DNA of 64,000 nt from Oscillospiraceae bacterium NTUH-002-81 (GTDB lineage Bacteria > Bacillota > Clostridia > Lachnospirales > Lachnospiraceae). The notes beneath the pieces are model-generated. The model saw nothing but the letters and a program-made list of their open reading frames with translations. It was not told the origin of the DNA and did not search any database. Shown piece by piece: positions 1 to 9,728 of the stretch (position 1 is its first letter; each line of letters opens with the position of its first letter). Where the stretch lies: NCBI GenBank assembly GCA_032620915.1, contig CP136052.1, forward strand, positions 2,860,001 to 2,924,000, in the 5' to 3' direction. The translations under genes were made by a program, and so were the position numbers.

Positions 1-229
1 CGTGCACTTTGGAGAAACCGTACTGCTCCACGAACTGTTCCTGACAGTAAGCAATCTCATCCTGTCCGATGACGAGAACGATCTCATCCACAAAAGGGCA
101 GTCTTGGAATGCCCGGAGGGAATAATAGAGCACGGGCTTGCCACACAATAACATATACTGTTTGCGTACAGCGCTGTGCATCCGTTTTCCCGCACCCGCC
201 GCCAGAACAATCGCCGTTACCTTTTCCAC
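1..229 (-). CDS. ispD: IspD, 2-C-methyl-D-erythritol 4-phosphate cytidylyltransferase (N-terminal part)
   Basis: Only the first 76 codons are in the window; the gene runs off the left edge. It begins at a GTG preceded by GAGG. The translation starts with a nucleotide-binding loop of the LAAGAGKRM type, followed by KQYMLLCGKPVLYYSL, which is the IspD signature. Family knowledge: IspD couples CTP to MEP in the cytosolic non-mevalonate isoprenoid pathway. It lies 12 bp after tsaD on the same strand, so it is probably the last gene of the tsaE-tsaB-rimI-rnz-tsaD run. A GlmU-type sugar nucleotidyltransferase is less likely because of the KQY motif. Confidence 0.88.
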   Translation of the reverse strand, partial: MEKVTAIVLAAGAGKRMHSAVRKQYMLLCGKPVLYYSLRAFQDCPFVDEIVLVIGQDEIAYCQEQFVEQYGFSKVH

Positions 230-240
230 CGTTATTCCTC

Positions 241-1264
241 CTACCGCTCTCCCAGCTTCAGATTGGGCACCGCATTGAGATCCAGACCGCTACGCACGCC
301 GGCCATATATTCGTAATAACCGGCCACACCGATCATGGCCGCATTGTCTGTGCAAAAGATCGGGGACGGATAGTAGAACTCCACCCCGTTTTTCTCACAG
401 GCTTCTTTCATGGCTGCACGCAGGGCACTGTTGGAAGCCACGCCACCTGCAATGGCCAGCTTGTTCAGCCCATACGCCTTCACCCCGTGCATGGCATTCT
501 GCACCAGCACGTCGGTGACCGCTTTCTGGAAGGAGGCCGCCACGTCTGCCCGGTTGATCTCCTCGCCTTTCATCTGGCAGGAATTCAGATAGTTTAACAC
601 AGAGGATTTCAGCCCGCTGAAGCTGAAATCATACTCGGAATCGCCCACTTTTGCCCGGGGAAAGGTGATCGCCTCCGGATTGCCCTCTTTGGAAATCTTG
701 TCGATCTTCGGGCCGCCGGGATACCCAAGGCCAATGGCACGGGCCACTTTATCAAAGGCTTCTCCCGCCGCATCGTCCCGGGTTCTTCCCAGGATCTTGT
801 ATTTTCCATAATCTTCCACTACCACCAGATGGGTATGGCCGCCGGACACCACCAGACAGATAAACGGCGGCTCCAGTTCTTTGTTTTCGATAAAATTGGC
901 ACAGATATGTCCCTCGATATGATGTACGCCCACCAGCGGCTTTTTCTTCGCATAGGCAATGGCCTTCGCCTCGGCCACGCCCACCAGCAGCGCCCCCCAC
1001 CAGGCCGGGACCGTAGGTCACAGCAATGGCATCCATATCATCCAGCGTCACGTCCGCATCTGTCAGTGCCTGGGTGATCACCTGGTTGATTTTCTCGATA
1101 TGTTTTCTGGACGCCAGCTCCGGCACAACACCGCCATACAAGGTGTGCAGGGCAATCTGAGAAGAAATGACGTTGGACAGCACAGTGCGCCCGTTTTTTA
1201 CCACCGCTGCGGCAGTCTCATCACAGGAACTCTCGATCGCCAGTATATAAATATCTTTTTCCAT
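241..1264 (-). CDS. tsaD: TsaD, tRNA N6-threonylcarbamoyladenosine transferase (one frameshift)
   Basis: TsaD transfers the threonylcarbamoyl group to A37 of ANN-decoding tRNAs, together with TsaB and TsaE, both encoded 2.5 kb upstream in the same direction. The N-terminal ASKHA motif [12 protein letters not shown], the metal-binding HHIEGH (about residues 114-119) and the C-terminal FCTDNAAM motif are all present. The reading frame breaks after VTYGPGLVG at a run of six C (plus strand 993-998). Removing one base restores [12 protein letters not shown] and gives a normal 340-residue protein. The break is therefore probably a sequencing error rather than a dead gene, since TsaD is essential in most bacteria. 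Start ATG at 1264 follows GGGAG/GAGAGA. Confidence 0.93.
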
Positions 1265-1282
1265 TTTCTCTCTATCTCCCGT

Positions 1283-2194
1283 CTATTCTTCCTCGAAATC
1301 CAGTTCCTTTGTCCGTCCGTCCCGGCAGACAGACGCCATCGGGAAAATTTTCTTCACGTCGCCCATATAATCCTCCGGATGCACCAGCGACGGGCTGTAA
1401 TGGGTCAACCACATCTCCTTCACCGCCGCATCCCGGGCAAGCCCGGCCGCCTCTTTGAAGGTCATATGCTTGTATTCCCTGGCTTTGGCCTCTTTTCCCG
1501 GCTCTCCATACATGCCCTCGCAGATAAAAAGATCCGATCCGGCAGCATTTTCCACGATGGACTTTGTAGGACGGGTATCGGTACAGTAGGTCAGCTTGAT
1601 GCCCTTTCGCGGTGCGCCCAGCACCATATCCGGCGTAAAAATCCGCCCCTCCGCCTCGATGGTCTCGCCTTTTTGCAGGCGGTTCCAGTATGCCAGTGGG
1701 ATGTTCTGCTCCTTCGCCCGGTCTGCCTGGAATCTGCCTGCCCGGTCCAGCTCCAGCGTGTAGCCGTAGCAAGTGACATTATGGTTCACCCGAAAAGCTT
1801 TCAGCCGATAACCGTTCAATGCAAAGGTCTGCTCCAGACCGTTGATCTCCAAAAACCGAATGGGAAACGGCAGCTCCGGCGCAATGGTCCGAAGCGCCGT
1901 CACCACCCGTTCCAGCCCCTTGGGGCCGATCATGGTCAGCGGTTCTGTCCGCTCCGCATTGCCCATGGTGAGCAGAAGCCCCGGCAGGCCGCTGATATGA
2001 TCCGCATGGTAATGGGTAAAACATATCACATCAATGGGCTTGAAGCTCCAGCCCTTCTCTTTCATTGCAATCTGGGTTCCCTCTCCGCAGTCGATCAACA
2101 GACTGCTGCCATTGTAACGCACCAGCAGAGAAGTGAGCCAGCGATAGGGCAGGGGCATCATCCCTCCCGTCCCAAGCAGGCATACATCTATCAT
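1283..2194 (-). CDS. rnz: Ribonuclease Z
   Basis: Protein of 303 residues of the metallo-beta-lactamase fold. It has the zinc-binding THYHADH motif at residues 60-66, the N-terminal LGTGGMMP stretch typical of RNase Z, and the later GHxxD-region histidine in LTHYSPS. Family knowledge: a cytosolic endonuclease that trims tRNA 3' trailers. Its place between a zinc-ribbon gene and tsaD fits a tRNA-maturation operon. The start ATG at 2194 is preceded by AAAGGAAAG. Length is normal for the short bacterial form (ElaC/RNase Z). Confidence 0.93.
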   Translation of the reverse strand: MIDVCLLGTGGMMPLPYRWLTSLLVRYNGSSLLIDCGEGTQIAMKEKGWSFKPIDVICFTHYHADHISGLPGLLLTMGNAERTEPLTMIGPKGLERVVTALRTIAPELPFPIRFLEINGLEQTFALNGYRLKAFRVNHNVTCYGYTLELDRAGRFQADRAKEQNIPLAYWNRLQKGETIEAEGRIFTPDMVLGAPRKGIKLTYCTDTRPTKSIVENAAGSDLFICEGMYGEPGKEAKAREYKHMTFKEAAGLARDAAVKEMWLTHYSPSLVHPEDYMGDVKKIFPMASVCRDGRTKELDFEEE

Positions 2195-2218
2195 ATTCTT
2201 TCTGTTCTTTCCTTTCTG

Positions 2219-2467
2219 TTAGACCCCCGGGATCTCCGTGGCCTCCTGCACCTCCACCGGGACAGCAAAGCCGCTGACCCAGCTGTCATAGCAGGATTCA
2301 CACAGATCCAGAGAATGCACTTCCATATCCTTATCGGAAAAATATCCCCAGATATTTTCCGCCGAAAAAATCCCTTCTTTCAGGATTCCGTTTTCCACTT
2401 TCAGTTCTTTTCCACAGCAGTTGCACACTGCCCGCAGCAATTCGCCGCTCTTTGTATATTTTCGCAT
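2219..2467 (-). CDS. Small zinc-ribbon protein of unknown function
   Basis: Protein of 82 residues. Two cysteine pairs are visible: CNCCGK near residue 15 and CESCYDSW near residue 57. This spacing is expected for one zinc ribbon. There is no signal peptide or membrane segment. It starts 24 bp upstream of rnz in the same direction, so it is likely co-transcribed. I do not recognise a named family, and no enzyme motif is visible. The acidic C-terminal tail (VEVQEATEIPGV) is unremarkable. Coding status is supported by the cysteine pattern and the tight spacing. Confidence 0.72.
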   Translation of the reverse strand: MRKYTKSGELLRAVCNCCGKELKVENGILKEGIFSAENIWGYFSDKDMEVHSLDLCESCYDSWVSGFAVPVEVQEATEIPGV

Positions 2468-2508
2468 ACTTTTCCTCCCGATTCTCGCCGCGGTTTACCT
2501 ATGATGCA

Positions 2509-2595
2509 TACAGTTCACCCACGTCATTCGTAAAACCGCATCTTCGATGTTCTCCGCTGCTGCGCAGCTTATTTTTGCTTATAAATAAATTGTAC
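2509..2595 (+). repeat. Interspersed hairpin repeat, copy A (short form)
   Basis: Begins with TACAGTTCAC and carries the arm found in the other copies: ATTCGTAAAACCGCATC, then TTCTCCGCTGCTGCGCAG and TTTTTGCT. It lacks the second half of the unit. It sits between the end of rimI (stop at 2631, about 40 bp away) and the zinc-ribbon gene. Seen directly by comparison with copies at 9914, 19564, 24556, 33990 and 38347. Confidence 0.75.
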
Positions 2596-2630
2596 CGAAA
2601 ATATACGTATCTGCCCAGTGGTGGTTGCTG

Positions 2631-3083
2631 TCACTTCTTCCACATTATAACAGCATGTTCCCTGGGTTTTTCATAAAAATTCTTCCGAATGCCAGCCTCT
2701 TGGAAGCCCAGCTTTCCATACAGCCGCCTGGCCGCCCCGTTGCTCTCCCGCACTTCCAGGAACACAGAACTCACCCCTCTGGCTGCCGCGCATTCCAGCA
2801 AAACGGCCAGCATCTTTTCTCCGGTGCCCCGATTTCTGCTGGTGGACTTCACCGCCACATTGGGAATCTCGCCCTCATCGAAGCTGACGTACATACCACA
2901 GTAGCCGACGATCTCGTCCTCCTCACAGGCCACCATGTAGATCGTGTCTTCCCGGGCGATGGTGCTCCTGAATGCATCGAGAGACCATGGCATGGAAAAG
3001 CTCTCCTGCTCAATGGTCTCGACCTGGGGCAAATCTTCTTCTGTCATCGGGCGAACGATCACCCGATCGGTTGTCTCATGCAT
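2631..3083 (-). CDS. rimI: RimI, ribosomal protein S18 alanine N-acetyltransferase
   Basis: GNAT-fold protein of 150 residues. The acetyl-CoA binding segment RNRGTGEKML is at about residues 83-92, preceded by the beta-4 strand IPNVAVKS. The C-terminal half has the FLEVRESNGAARRLYGKLGF pattern that is diagnostic of RimI. Its start overlaps the end of tsaB by 8 bp. The tsaE-tsaB-rimI-tsaD neighbourhood is conserved across Firmicutes. Reaction: transfer of acetyl from acetyl-CoA to the N-terminal alanine of ribosomal protein S18 (family knowledge). Confidence 0.92.
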   Translation of the reverse strand: MHETTDRVIVRPMTEEDLPQVETIEQESFSMPWSLDAFRSTIAREDTIYMVACEEDEIVGYCGMYVSFDEGEIPNVAVKSTSRNRGTGEKMLAVLLECAAARGVSSVFLEVRESNGAARRLYGKLGFQEAGIRKNFYEKPREHAVIMWKK

Positions 3084-3781
3084 GTTCTTTTTCCGCCCGT
3101 TCCCGTTCTGCCTGAGAAGGTCTTAAGTAATCCGGCGCATGCTCCGCCGCCGTCTCATATTTTCCTTCCCGGAAATACCGCATGCCCAGCACCGCCACGC
3201 AGGCCGCCCGCTGCTTGTTGCAGTGCGCAGGTGCAAACCGGAACGGCACCTTCATCTGCTCTTCGATGGTTTTCCGATATACCGGCACGCCGTCTCCCAG
3301 GAAAATCACTTCTCCCTCACCGGCGTTCAGCCCCTCCACCAGATCGGACACCGCCTGGGGCCGCTGGGGGAGAAAGTACCCGGAATTCGTCTCCCGCAAA
3401 GGTATACACACCGGTATACACCTGACTTCTTCTGGCGTCCATGATGGGGCAGATGCGGGCGCTGCTTCCATATAAATTGAAGGCCAGCGCGTCCACCGTA
3501 GGCACAGCAATGAGAGGCTTGTCCAGCGCAAGCCCCAGTCCCTTGGCCGTGGCGGAGCCGATCCGCAGCCCGGTAAAAGAGCCCGGCCCTGCCGCCACCG
3601 CGATGGCATCCACTGTCCCCAGATCCTGTTCCGTCATGCGGACGATCTCATCCAGCATGGGCAGCAGCGTCTGGGAATGAGTCTTCTTATAATTAACTGT
3701 GTATTCAGCCAGCATGTTATCATCTTCCACGACAGCCACCGAGGCCACCAGCCCCGAGCTGTCCAGCGCAAGCAGCTTCAT
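3076..3781 (-). CDS. tsaB: TsaB, t6A biosynthesis scaffold protein (one frameshift)
   Basis: TsaB is the inactive ASKHA paralogue that dimerises with TsaD. The N-terminal part reads LLALDSSGLVASVAVV and then AAGPGSFTGLRIG, the classic TsaB signature. The frame breaks at a run of five G (plus strand 3366-3370), after EFRVLSP. Deleting one base joins it to QRPQAVSDLVEGLNAGEG and yields 234 residues, the usual length. ATG at 3781 overlaps the tsaE stop as ATGA and is 9 nt after AGGG; an ATG two codons earlier at 3787 is the alternative. The break looks like sequencing error. Confidence 0.9.
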
Positions 3782-4215
3782 CTGCATTCGCCCTCACTTT
3801 CGATCGTAATCTTCCGGTAGTCAAAGCCTTTTTCCAGATCCTTCTCGATCCGAATTGTCGTCCGCCTGTCCGGAAGAAGCTCCCGGATCAGCCCTGCCCA
3901 CTCAATGAGGCAGACCCCTTCTCCATAAAAATAATCTTCGTAGCCGATCTCATCCATTTCCTCGATATCGCCAATGCGGTATACATCAAAATGGTACAGC
4001 GGCAGCCGTCCCTCCTCGTACACCTGCACGATGGTGAACGTGGGGCTGTTCACCGGCTCCGTAATGCCAAGGCCCGCAGCCAGTCCCTGGGTAAACACGG
4101 TTTTCCCGGTGCCCAGATCCCCTTCCAGCGTGTAAATCTGTCCCGGCTGTGCCTTTTCCCCGATGCTTTTTCCCAGGGCAAAGGTATCTTCCGGGCTGAA
4201 ACTCTCTATCGTCAT
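3778..4215 (-). CDS. tsaE: TsaE, t6A biosynthesis ATPase
   Basis: Protein of 145 residues from the ATG at 4215, which has AGGA about 10 nt upstream. The ORF can be extended by eight codons to 4239, but that would overlap the upstream gene. Walker A GDLGTGKT is at residues 32-39, and the SPTFTIVQVYE and HFDVYRI segments characteristic of TsaE follow. It regulates the TsaB-TsaD complex by ATP hydrolysis (family knowledge). It is translationally coupled to tsaB through ATGA. Confidence 0.92.
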   Translation of the reverse strand: MTIESFSPEDTFALGKSIGEKAQPGQIYTLEGDLGTGKTVFTQGLAAGLGITEPVNSPTFTIVQVYEEGRLPLYHFDVYRIGDIEEMDEIGYEDYFYGEGVCLIEWAGLIRELLPDRRTTIRIEKDLEKGFDYRKITIESEGECR

Positions 4216-4228
4216 CGATCTTCTGTCC

Positions 4229-4744
4229 TTATTTTGCAAATTTTGCGCGTCCGGGTTCCATCTTTCCCGTAATGAACTTCGTCATCTCTTCGTAATCCTC
4301 GCCGATACATTCCTTCGGGAAAAAGAAAGCCATCTTGGGCGTTGCATAAACGATCACATTGCGCTTGGAAGAAATGATATGATGGATCTTGTTCCAGGGC
4401 AGCACGTCCCGCTCGCCCTCTCCGTAGTAAATGCCCTCGTCATCCAGGAAATAGGGCACCGGTCTCTGCAGGGACTTGTTTCTTCTGACATCCCTTCTGC
4501 ACCGGGACCACACATTGATCGGCACACCGAAAATGAAAATCAGGCCGAACAGCAGGTAAGCGCCCCACTGTACCATGTCCACCTGTCCCCACTTGGTCAC
4601 TGCCAGATATAAAAATCCGATACCAAATAATGTCGGAATGATGATTCCCGCATTGGAATACGTGCGCTGCATCAGATAATCCCGCAGGGTCTCCTCCGTG
4701 ATCACGACATCCACTTTAAAACGAACTTCCGGTTTTTTCTCCAT
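4229..4744 (-). CDS. YcxB-like membrane protein
   Basis: Protein of 171 residues starting at an ATG with AGGAGAG five bases upstream. Two hydrophobic segments lie at about residues 33-50 and 57-78, followed by a soluble domain with DDEGIYYGEGERDVLPWNKI and a Phe-rich stretch MAFFFPKECI. This pattern (two TM helices, then a PH-like domain ending in a FIPKR-like motif) matches the YcxB/YcxB-C family, whose function is unknown. The stop lies 14 bp before tsaE, so it may lead that operon. Confidence 0.7.
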   Translation of the reverse strand: MEKKPEVRFKVDVVITEETLRDYLMQRTYSNAGIIIPTLFGIGFLYLAVTKWGQVDMVQWGAYLLFGLIFIFGVPINVWSRCRRDVRRNKSLQRPVPYFLDDEGIYYGEGERDVLPWNKIHHIISSKRNVIVYATPKMAFFFPKECIGEDYEEMTKFITGKMEPGRAKFAK

Positions 4745-4886
4745 ATTTTCTCTCCTTATCATCCTCTGTTTCATCAAAATCCCGCCGAAATCCATTTCCG
4801 GTGAAATCAAAAAACAGCGTGCTATATAAAACGCATTATAGCACACTGTCTTCTTTATGACAACCTGATTTCCCTTGAAGCCCTGC

Positions 4887-6124
4887 TTATCCGTTCTGTC
4901 TTAACGCATCAATGGGATGCATTTTTGCCGCCTTTCTGGCAGGATAAATACCGAAGAAAATTCCCACACTGGAAGAAAAAACGGTAGCAATGAGAATGGT
5001 CGTGATCCGCACGCCCGGCGCAAAGCCAAGCATGGGCAAAGAGCAGATACCGTAAGCGCCCAGCAGCCCCAGGATAATACCGATGAGTCCGCCCAGCAGG
5101 GTAATGATGGCAGACTCCGACAGAAACTGCAGCAAAATGGAACCTGTCCGCGCCCCCAGCGCTTTGCGGATACCGATCTCTCTTGTCCGCTCCGTCACAG
5201 ATACCAGCATGATATTCATAACGCCGATGCCGCCCACCAGAAGGGAAATGGCCGCTACCAGCACGATAAATGCCGTGATCATGCCCAGAATATCATTGAT
5301 CTGGTCAATCTCATCTGCGGCGTTCTGCGTCATATAAACGCCCTGTCCCTGACACTGGTGCCTGGCCTCCAGAAGCCGCAGGGAATCGGTGAGCACCTGC
5401 CGGGAATCCTCTGCACTCTGGCACATAATGATTACCGAGTAGGATCCCTCTCCCAGATAATATCCGTATCCCTCCTCCAGAACGGTTGCCGGTATCGACA
5501 GCGTCACCCTGGTCTGACATATACCCCATAGACATCATGCCACTCGCGTTTTTTTTCACTTTCTGTGATGCCTACGATGGTCATCTCCTGGGTCACATTG
5601 GAAATCGTCAGTTCCAGTGTCATACCGATCACATCATCGGTACCAAACAGACGCACCGCATCATTCTGGCTGATGACGCATACCTTGTTGCTGTTATAAT
5701 AATCTTCTTTTGTAAAATATTTTCCACGGATCACCGCTTTCTGATCGTATTTTTCCAGATCCCAGTTTCCCGCCGTGACCATAGCATCAAAATCCCCCTT
5801 GGGGGACAGGGCGGTACCTGCCAGATTCCAGTTATCTACCACGCCCCGGACATTGCTTACTTTTTCGCGGATGGCCTCCATATCAGCTTCTGTAATGTTA
5901 TATTCGTCACCCTTTCCATCGTCTGATACATAGATCGCCACCTGTCCGCCGGCCATACTGTTTAACTGATCATTGATCTGATCCTGAAAACCATTTCCGA
6001 TAGAAATAATCATGATCACCGAGGAAATACCGATGATGATGCCCAGCATGGTCAGGATGGATCTTCCTTTATTAGCCCGGATATTTTCCAGCGCCATCTT
6101 GATATATTCCAGTAATTGTGCCAT
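4887..6124 (-). CDS. MacB-like ABC transporter permease (one frameshift)
   Basis: FtsX/MacB-type permease. The N-terminal frame gives ALENIRANKGRSILTMLGI, the standard first TM entry, then a periplasmic MacB_PCD domain. The C-terminal frame gives three TM segments with SVTERTREIGIRKALGAR, typical of MacB permeases, and ends HPIDALRQNG. The two frames meet near plus-strand 5500-5535 (after DVYGVY; one base missing), giving about 412 residues. It follows the membrane-fusion protein by 29 bp. With the ATPase it forms a three-gene exporter, perhaps for a peptide or antimicrobial. The substrate cannot be inferred. Confidence 0.88.
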
Positions 6125-6153
6125 ATACCTGCTCCTTCCTGCGGTTCGGCCGC

Positions 6154-7916
6154 TTACTGGAGTGCGGCTGTGGTGCCATCCACTGCCGGTGCTGCCTTGC
6201 TTCCCTCCAGCGCCTCTGCGGAAGCATCAGAAATCACATACTCCCCGCTGGCAATGCCGGAGGTGATCTCCGTGTATTCACTGGAGGAAACGCCGGTCTC
6301 CACGGTTCGTTTTTCCACCACGCCCTCACTGTTGATCACCCAACAGAAGGAACCGGAGGTGCCCGTGTTCACGGCTTCTACCGGCACCAGCACCACACCC
6401 TCGGATTTCGCCATGTGTACGCTGACCCGGGCCTCTACCCCCAGGAAAAGCTCTGCATCCGGATTGTCAATATGGATCTGGGCACCCACCACCGGTGTGC
6501 CGGAGTCATTTTTTGTGGCGATCCGGTTGATCTTGGACACGGTTCCCTGATAGGATTTTCCGGCCACGGTGATGTCCGCTTTCTGCCCCAGGGCAATGCT
6601 CTCCAGATTGTATTTTGTCACGGAAATATCTACCTTCACGTCATCCAGAGAAGAAATTTTAAACAGGGCCGCGCCCTCGCTCACCGGGGAGCCGTCCACA
6701 ATCTGCACGTCTGTCACCACACCGTTTCGGTCGGCGGTGATGCCTTCCTTTGCTTTTTCCAAGGATTCTGCCGCCGTGCTTGCCGTCAGGCTTTCCAGCT
6801 TCTGATTCGTAGAAAGCTGGGCTCTGGCACTGCCGGACATCTGTCCTGCCTCCGCAGAGGATTTCTTTCCTTCATATTCTGCCAGATCTGCCTGCCATTT
6901 GGCCAGCTGCTCCTGGGCGTCTGCCAGTTTCGCTTCCTGGGAAGAAGTATCCACACCGGCGGAAGCGGTAAGAGCGGAGAGCTTTTTGTCATTCTCTGTC
7001 TTTTCCTGATACAATTTGCTCAATTCTTCATTGATGGCATTGGTATCTGTCGTCTCCGTCGGATGATCGATCTGATCCTGCAGCTCCCGGATTTTATTCT
7101 CGATTTCAATGTTTCGATCTGAGATGGGCTTCGTCTGCTCTGCCGCCTGGCTGGCCGCCTCATTCTGCTTATTTTTGATCTCGTTCTGAATGTCCGCGAT
7201 ATAGCTCTTCTGATCGTCGATCTGCTGATTCAAAATATCAATGGAAGTGTTGGCATTGGCCAGATCCTGGTCGTTCTTGTTGGCTTTCTGGATCGTATCC
7301 TGATAACCGTAAGCGCTGGCCACCTTCGTCAGTCTTGCCTGCTCCGCCGCTTTTTCCAGCGTTTCGGTATCGAACTCCACCACTTTCTCTCCGGCAGTCA
7401 CCGGCTGCCCCTCCTCCAGCACACTGCTGGACACATAAGCCGTCACTGGGGAGAACACTGTCTCTTCCACCTCACTGGACACATATCCGCTGGTATCCAG
7501 CGTCTGCTCCACGTCTCCGGTCTGGGCATAGCTGCCTGCCAGCGCCGGCAGACTTGCGGGCCGCAGCAGTTTCGTGGCGATATTGACCACAAGAAGAATG
7601 ACAATGATCGCTGCCACGATCATCCATTTTTTGATCTTCTTTTTCCGTTTCTTCGGCGGCATGACCGTTTCCGGCAGATCTTTGGCTGTCTCTGCCTGTT
7701 TCGCTTTTTTTTCTTTCTCTTCTTTCCGGTTTTCTCCTGTTCCGAAGCGGCAACAGACGTTTCCTGGTCATTCTTTTCTGCCGGTTCCTCTTTCTGCATT
7801 TCCGCTCCTTTGCCGTTTTCCCCGGCAGCTGTCTTCCCTGCTTCCACCGACTGTTCCTCTATATTCCGGCTCTGTGCCGTTTTCTGCTCTGCCTCCCGTT
7901 TTTCCTGATCAAGCAT
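6154..7916 (-). CDS. HlyD/MacA-type membrane-fusion protein (frameshift in Lys-rich N-terminus)
   Basis: Periplasmic-adaptor-type protein. After a single TM helix (WMIVAAIIVILLVVNIA) come a barrel-sandwich half-motif, a long Gln/Glu/Lys-rich coiled coil, and the second half with GVVTDVQIVDGSPVSEGAALF and beta-barrel domains. The likely start is ATG 7916 (GAGGA 8 nt upstream, overlapping the ATPase stop). That reads a charged, low-complexity tail of about 90 residues before the TM helix, but the frame changes at a run of eight T (plus strand 7705-7712). Adding one base joins the parts, giving about 587 residues. A shorter start at 7662 needs no indel but has a poor context. The cytoplasmic Lys/Glu tail is unusual. 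Confidence 0.85.
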
Positions 7917-8610
7917 GCTGTTTTTCCTCCTCATATTTTGTATCCAGTACCACTCTTCCGTCTTTGATCCGCACCCGGCGGGCCGCCTGCTCCGCGATCT
8001 CGTCATCGTGGGTGATGATGACCACCGTCCTGCCGGAATCGTGCAGCTGTTCCAGAATGGCAATGATTTCCTTCGTGGATGCGGAATCCAGGTTACCGGT
8101 GGGTTCATCCGCCAGGATCACCGGCGGTTCCGCTGCAATGGCCCGGGCAATGGCTACCCGCTGCTGCTGGCCGCCCGACATCTGGCTGGGCTTGTGATTC
8201 ATCCGATGCGCCAGTCCCACCTTTTTCAGCGCTGCCACCGACAGCTCCCGGCGTTTTGCCTTGGGCACGCCCCGGTAAATGAGCGGAAGCTCCACATTTT
8301 CTATGGCTGTCAGATTGGCGATCAGGTTAAAGCCCTGAAAAATAAAGCCGATCTCCACATTGCGGATGTCCGACAGCTCATCGTCTGTCATCCGCGAAAC
8401 ATCCTGCCCGTTCAAGTAATAGCTGCCGCTGGTGGGCACATCCAGACAGCCCAGCATATTCATCAGTGTGGATTTTCCCGAGCCGGAATGCCCGATGATC
8501 GCCACATATTCCCCCCGGTCAATGGTGAGGTTCACATGATCCAGCGCACGCACTTCGTTCTCTCCGGGATTATAAATCTTACACATATCTTTGATCGTAA
8601 TCAGTCCCAT
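7909..8610 (-). CDS. MacB/LolD-type ABC transporter ATPase
   Basis: Protein of 233 residues. Walker A GHSGSGKST at residues 40-48, Q-loop in IGFIFQGFNL, signature MSGGQQQR, Walker B VILADEPTGNLD and the H-loop in ITHDDEIA are all intact. ATG at 8610 lies seven bases after GGAGG; a longer frame to 8646 lacks a better site. This is the first gene of the ATPase, adaptor and permease operon, and it overlaps the adaptor start by 8 bp. Family knowledge: such ATPases drive MacAB-type export of peptides, antibiotics or lipoproteins. Confidence 0.94.
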   Translation of the reverse strand: MGLITIKDMCKIYNPGENEVRALDHVNLTIDRGEYVAIIGHSGSGKSTLMNMLGCLDVPTSGSYYLNGQDVSRMTDDELSDIRNVEIGFIFQGFNLIANLTAIENVELPLIYRGVPKAKRRELSVAALKKVGLAHRMNHKPSQMSGGQQQRVAIARAIAAEPPVILADEPTGNLDSASTKEIIAILEQLHDSGRTVVIITHDDEIAEQAARRVRIKDGRVVLDTKYEEEKQHA

Positions 8611-8664
8611 TCCCCTGCCTCCATCGTCATTACACACTCTTTTCACCTGTATTATTACATTAAT

Positions 8665-8693
8665 ACAATAAGATAAATAGTTTTATTTGTCAA
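8665..8693 (-). promoter_or_regulatory. Promoter of the MacB-like exporter operon
   Basis: On the minus strand TTGACA (8688-8693) is followed after 17 bp by TATTGT (8665-8670), about 55 bp before the ATPase start codon. Confidence 0.7.
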
Positions 8694-8840
8694 CTCCATA
8701 TCCATTTATTTTTGCAGACAATTTTTATGACATAAAAAACCTGCCTGTATGAATATGACTGTTCTCTATCCGCATCTGACTATAAGAAAAATTTCTTTAG
8801 GACTTCCTTGCACAATTCTTAAGATTTTCTAAATTCAAAT

Positions 8841-8904
8841 AAAAAAAGATCCCCTCTTTACAGGTTGGTTCCGTTTTTCAGAACAAACCCGCAAAAAGGG
8901 GATC
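8841..8904 (-). terminator. Rho-independent terminator after ribU
   Basis: Inverted repeat GATCCCCTTTTT / AAAGAGGGGATC, followed on the minus strand by a run of seven T. It lies 31 bp past the ribU stop. Confidence 0.8.
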
Positions 8905-8934
8905 TGCTGTATTTTTCAGCAATCATTATGAAAA

Positions 8935-9534
8935 TTATCTTCTTCCTTTCAGAATCGGACTGATGTGCTTGTAGAGCAGCATGGTGATCACGGACACCAA
9001 CACCACCTTCAGCAGATTGAAGGGTGCCACGCACAGGAGTGCAAAGCCTGCCATGCTGTTGATGGAGGAATGAATCGCTGCCGCCATATCCACAAACGCA
9101 GACACCGGCATGCCAAATGCCTTGCCGTAGGCCGGAAGCAGAATGAATACATTGATAAAGCAGGAGGCAACGATCATGATGATGCCGCCGGTGGCCAGAC
9201 CGATCATGGCAGTTTTCTTGGATTTCTTATGCTTGTAGATCAGCGCTGCCGGAAGGACAAACGCCACACCGATGATAAAGTTGCCGATCTCGCCGACAAA
9301 AGCGGTGATCGTTCCATTGATGACCAGGTTCAGCAGGATCTTGATGGCCTCGATGATCACGCCGGCCCAGGGCCCCAGGGCAAATGCACCGATGAGCACC
9401 GGCACCTCGCTGAAATCCAGCTCATAAAACGGCGGTGCGATAAAAGGCAGCGGGAACTCAAATAACATGAGTACCACTGCGATTGCTGAAAGCATGGCGA
9501 TCTCTACCATTGTTCTTGTTTTTTCACTTCTCAT
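8935..9534 (-). CDS. ribU: RibU, riboflavin ECF transporter S component
   Basis: Integral membrane protein of 199 residues with about six hydrophobic segments. The first contains the ELDFSEVPVLIGAFALGP motif of RibU. ATG at 9534 is 9 nt downstream of GGAG; earlier ATGs are too close to it. Family knowledge: it binds riboflavin and docks onto the shared EcfAA'T module, which is not in this window. The assignment is strengthened by the FMN riboswitch directly upstream. Confidence 0.94.
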   Translation of the reverse strand: MRSEKTRTMVEIAMLSAIAVVLMLFEFPLPFIAPPFYELDFSEVPVLIGAFALGPWAGVIIEAIKILLNLVINGTITAFVGEIGNFIIGVAFVLPAALIYKHKKSKKTAMIGLATGGIIMIVASCFINVFILLPAYGKAFGMPVSAFVDMAAAIHSSINSMAGFALLCVAPFNLLKVVLVSVITMLLYKHISPILKGRR

Positions 9535-9602
9535 ATGTCCCATCTCCTCATGATTTTGTGACGGGTTCCTCAGTTTTCTTTCATCCACCTGATAAATTTT
9601 GG

Positions 9603-9633
9603 CAAAAGAAAAGCCCCGGCGTTCCACCGGGGC
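9603..9633 (-). terminator. Attenuator terminator of the FMN riboswitch
   Basis: GCCCCGG / CCGGGGC stem with a 7-nt loop, followed on the minus strand by TTTTCTTTT. It lies between the aptamer and the ribU start, as expected for FMN-dependent premature termination. Confidence 0.85.
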
Positions 9634-9728
9634 GAATCAACATGGGTAATATCTGCGTTCTGTCGATCACTTGTACGAGCCTGCCAGACGCAGTGCCCGT
9701 AAATCCATCACAACGCAAATGCTCCACG

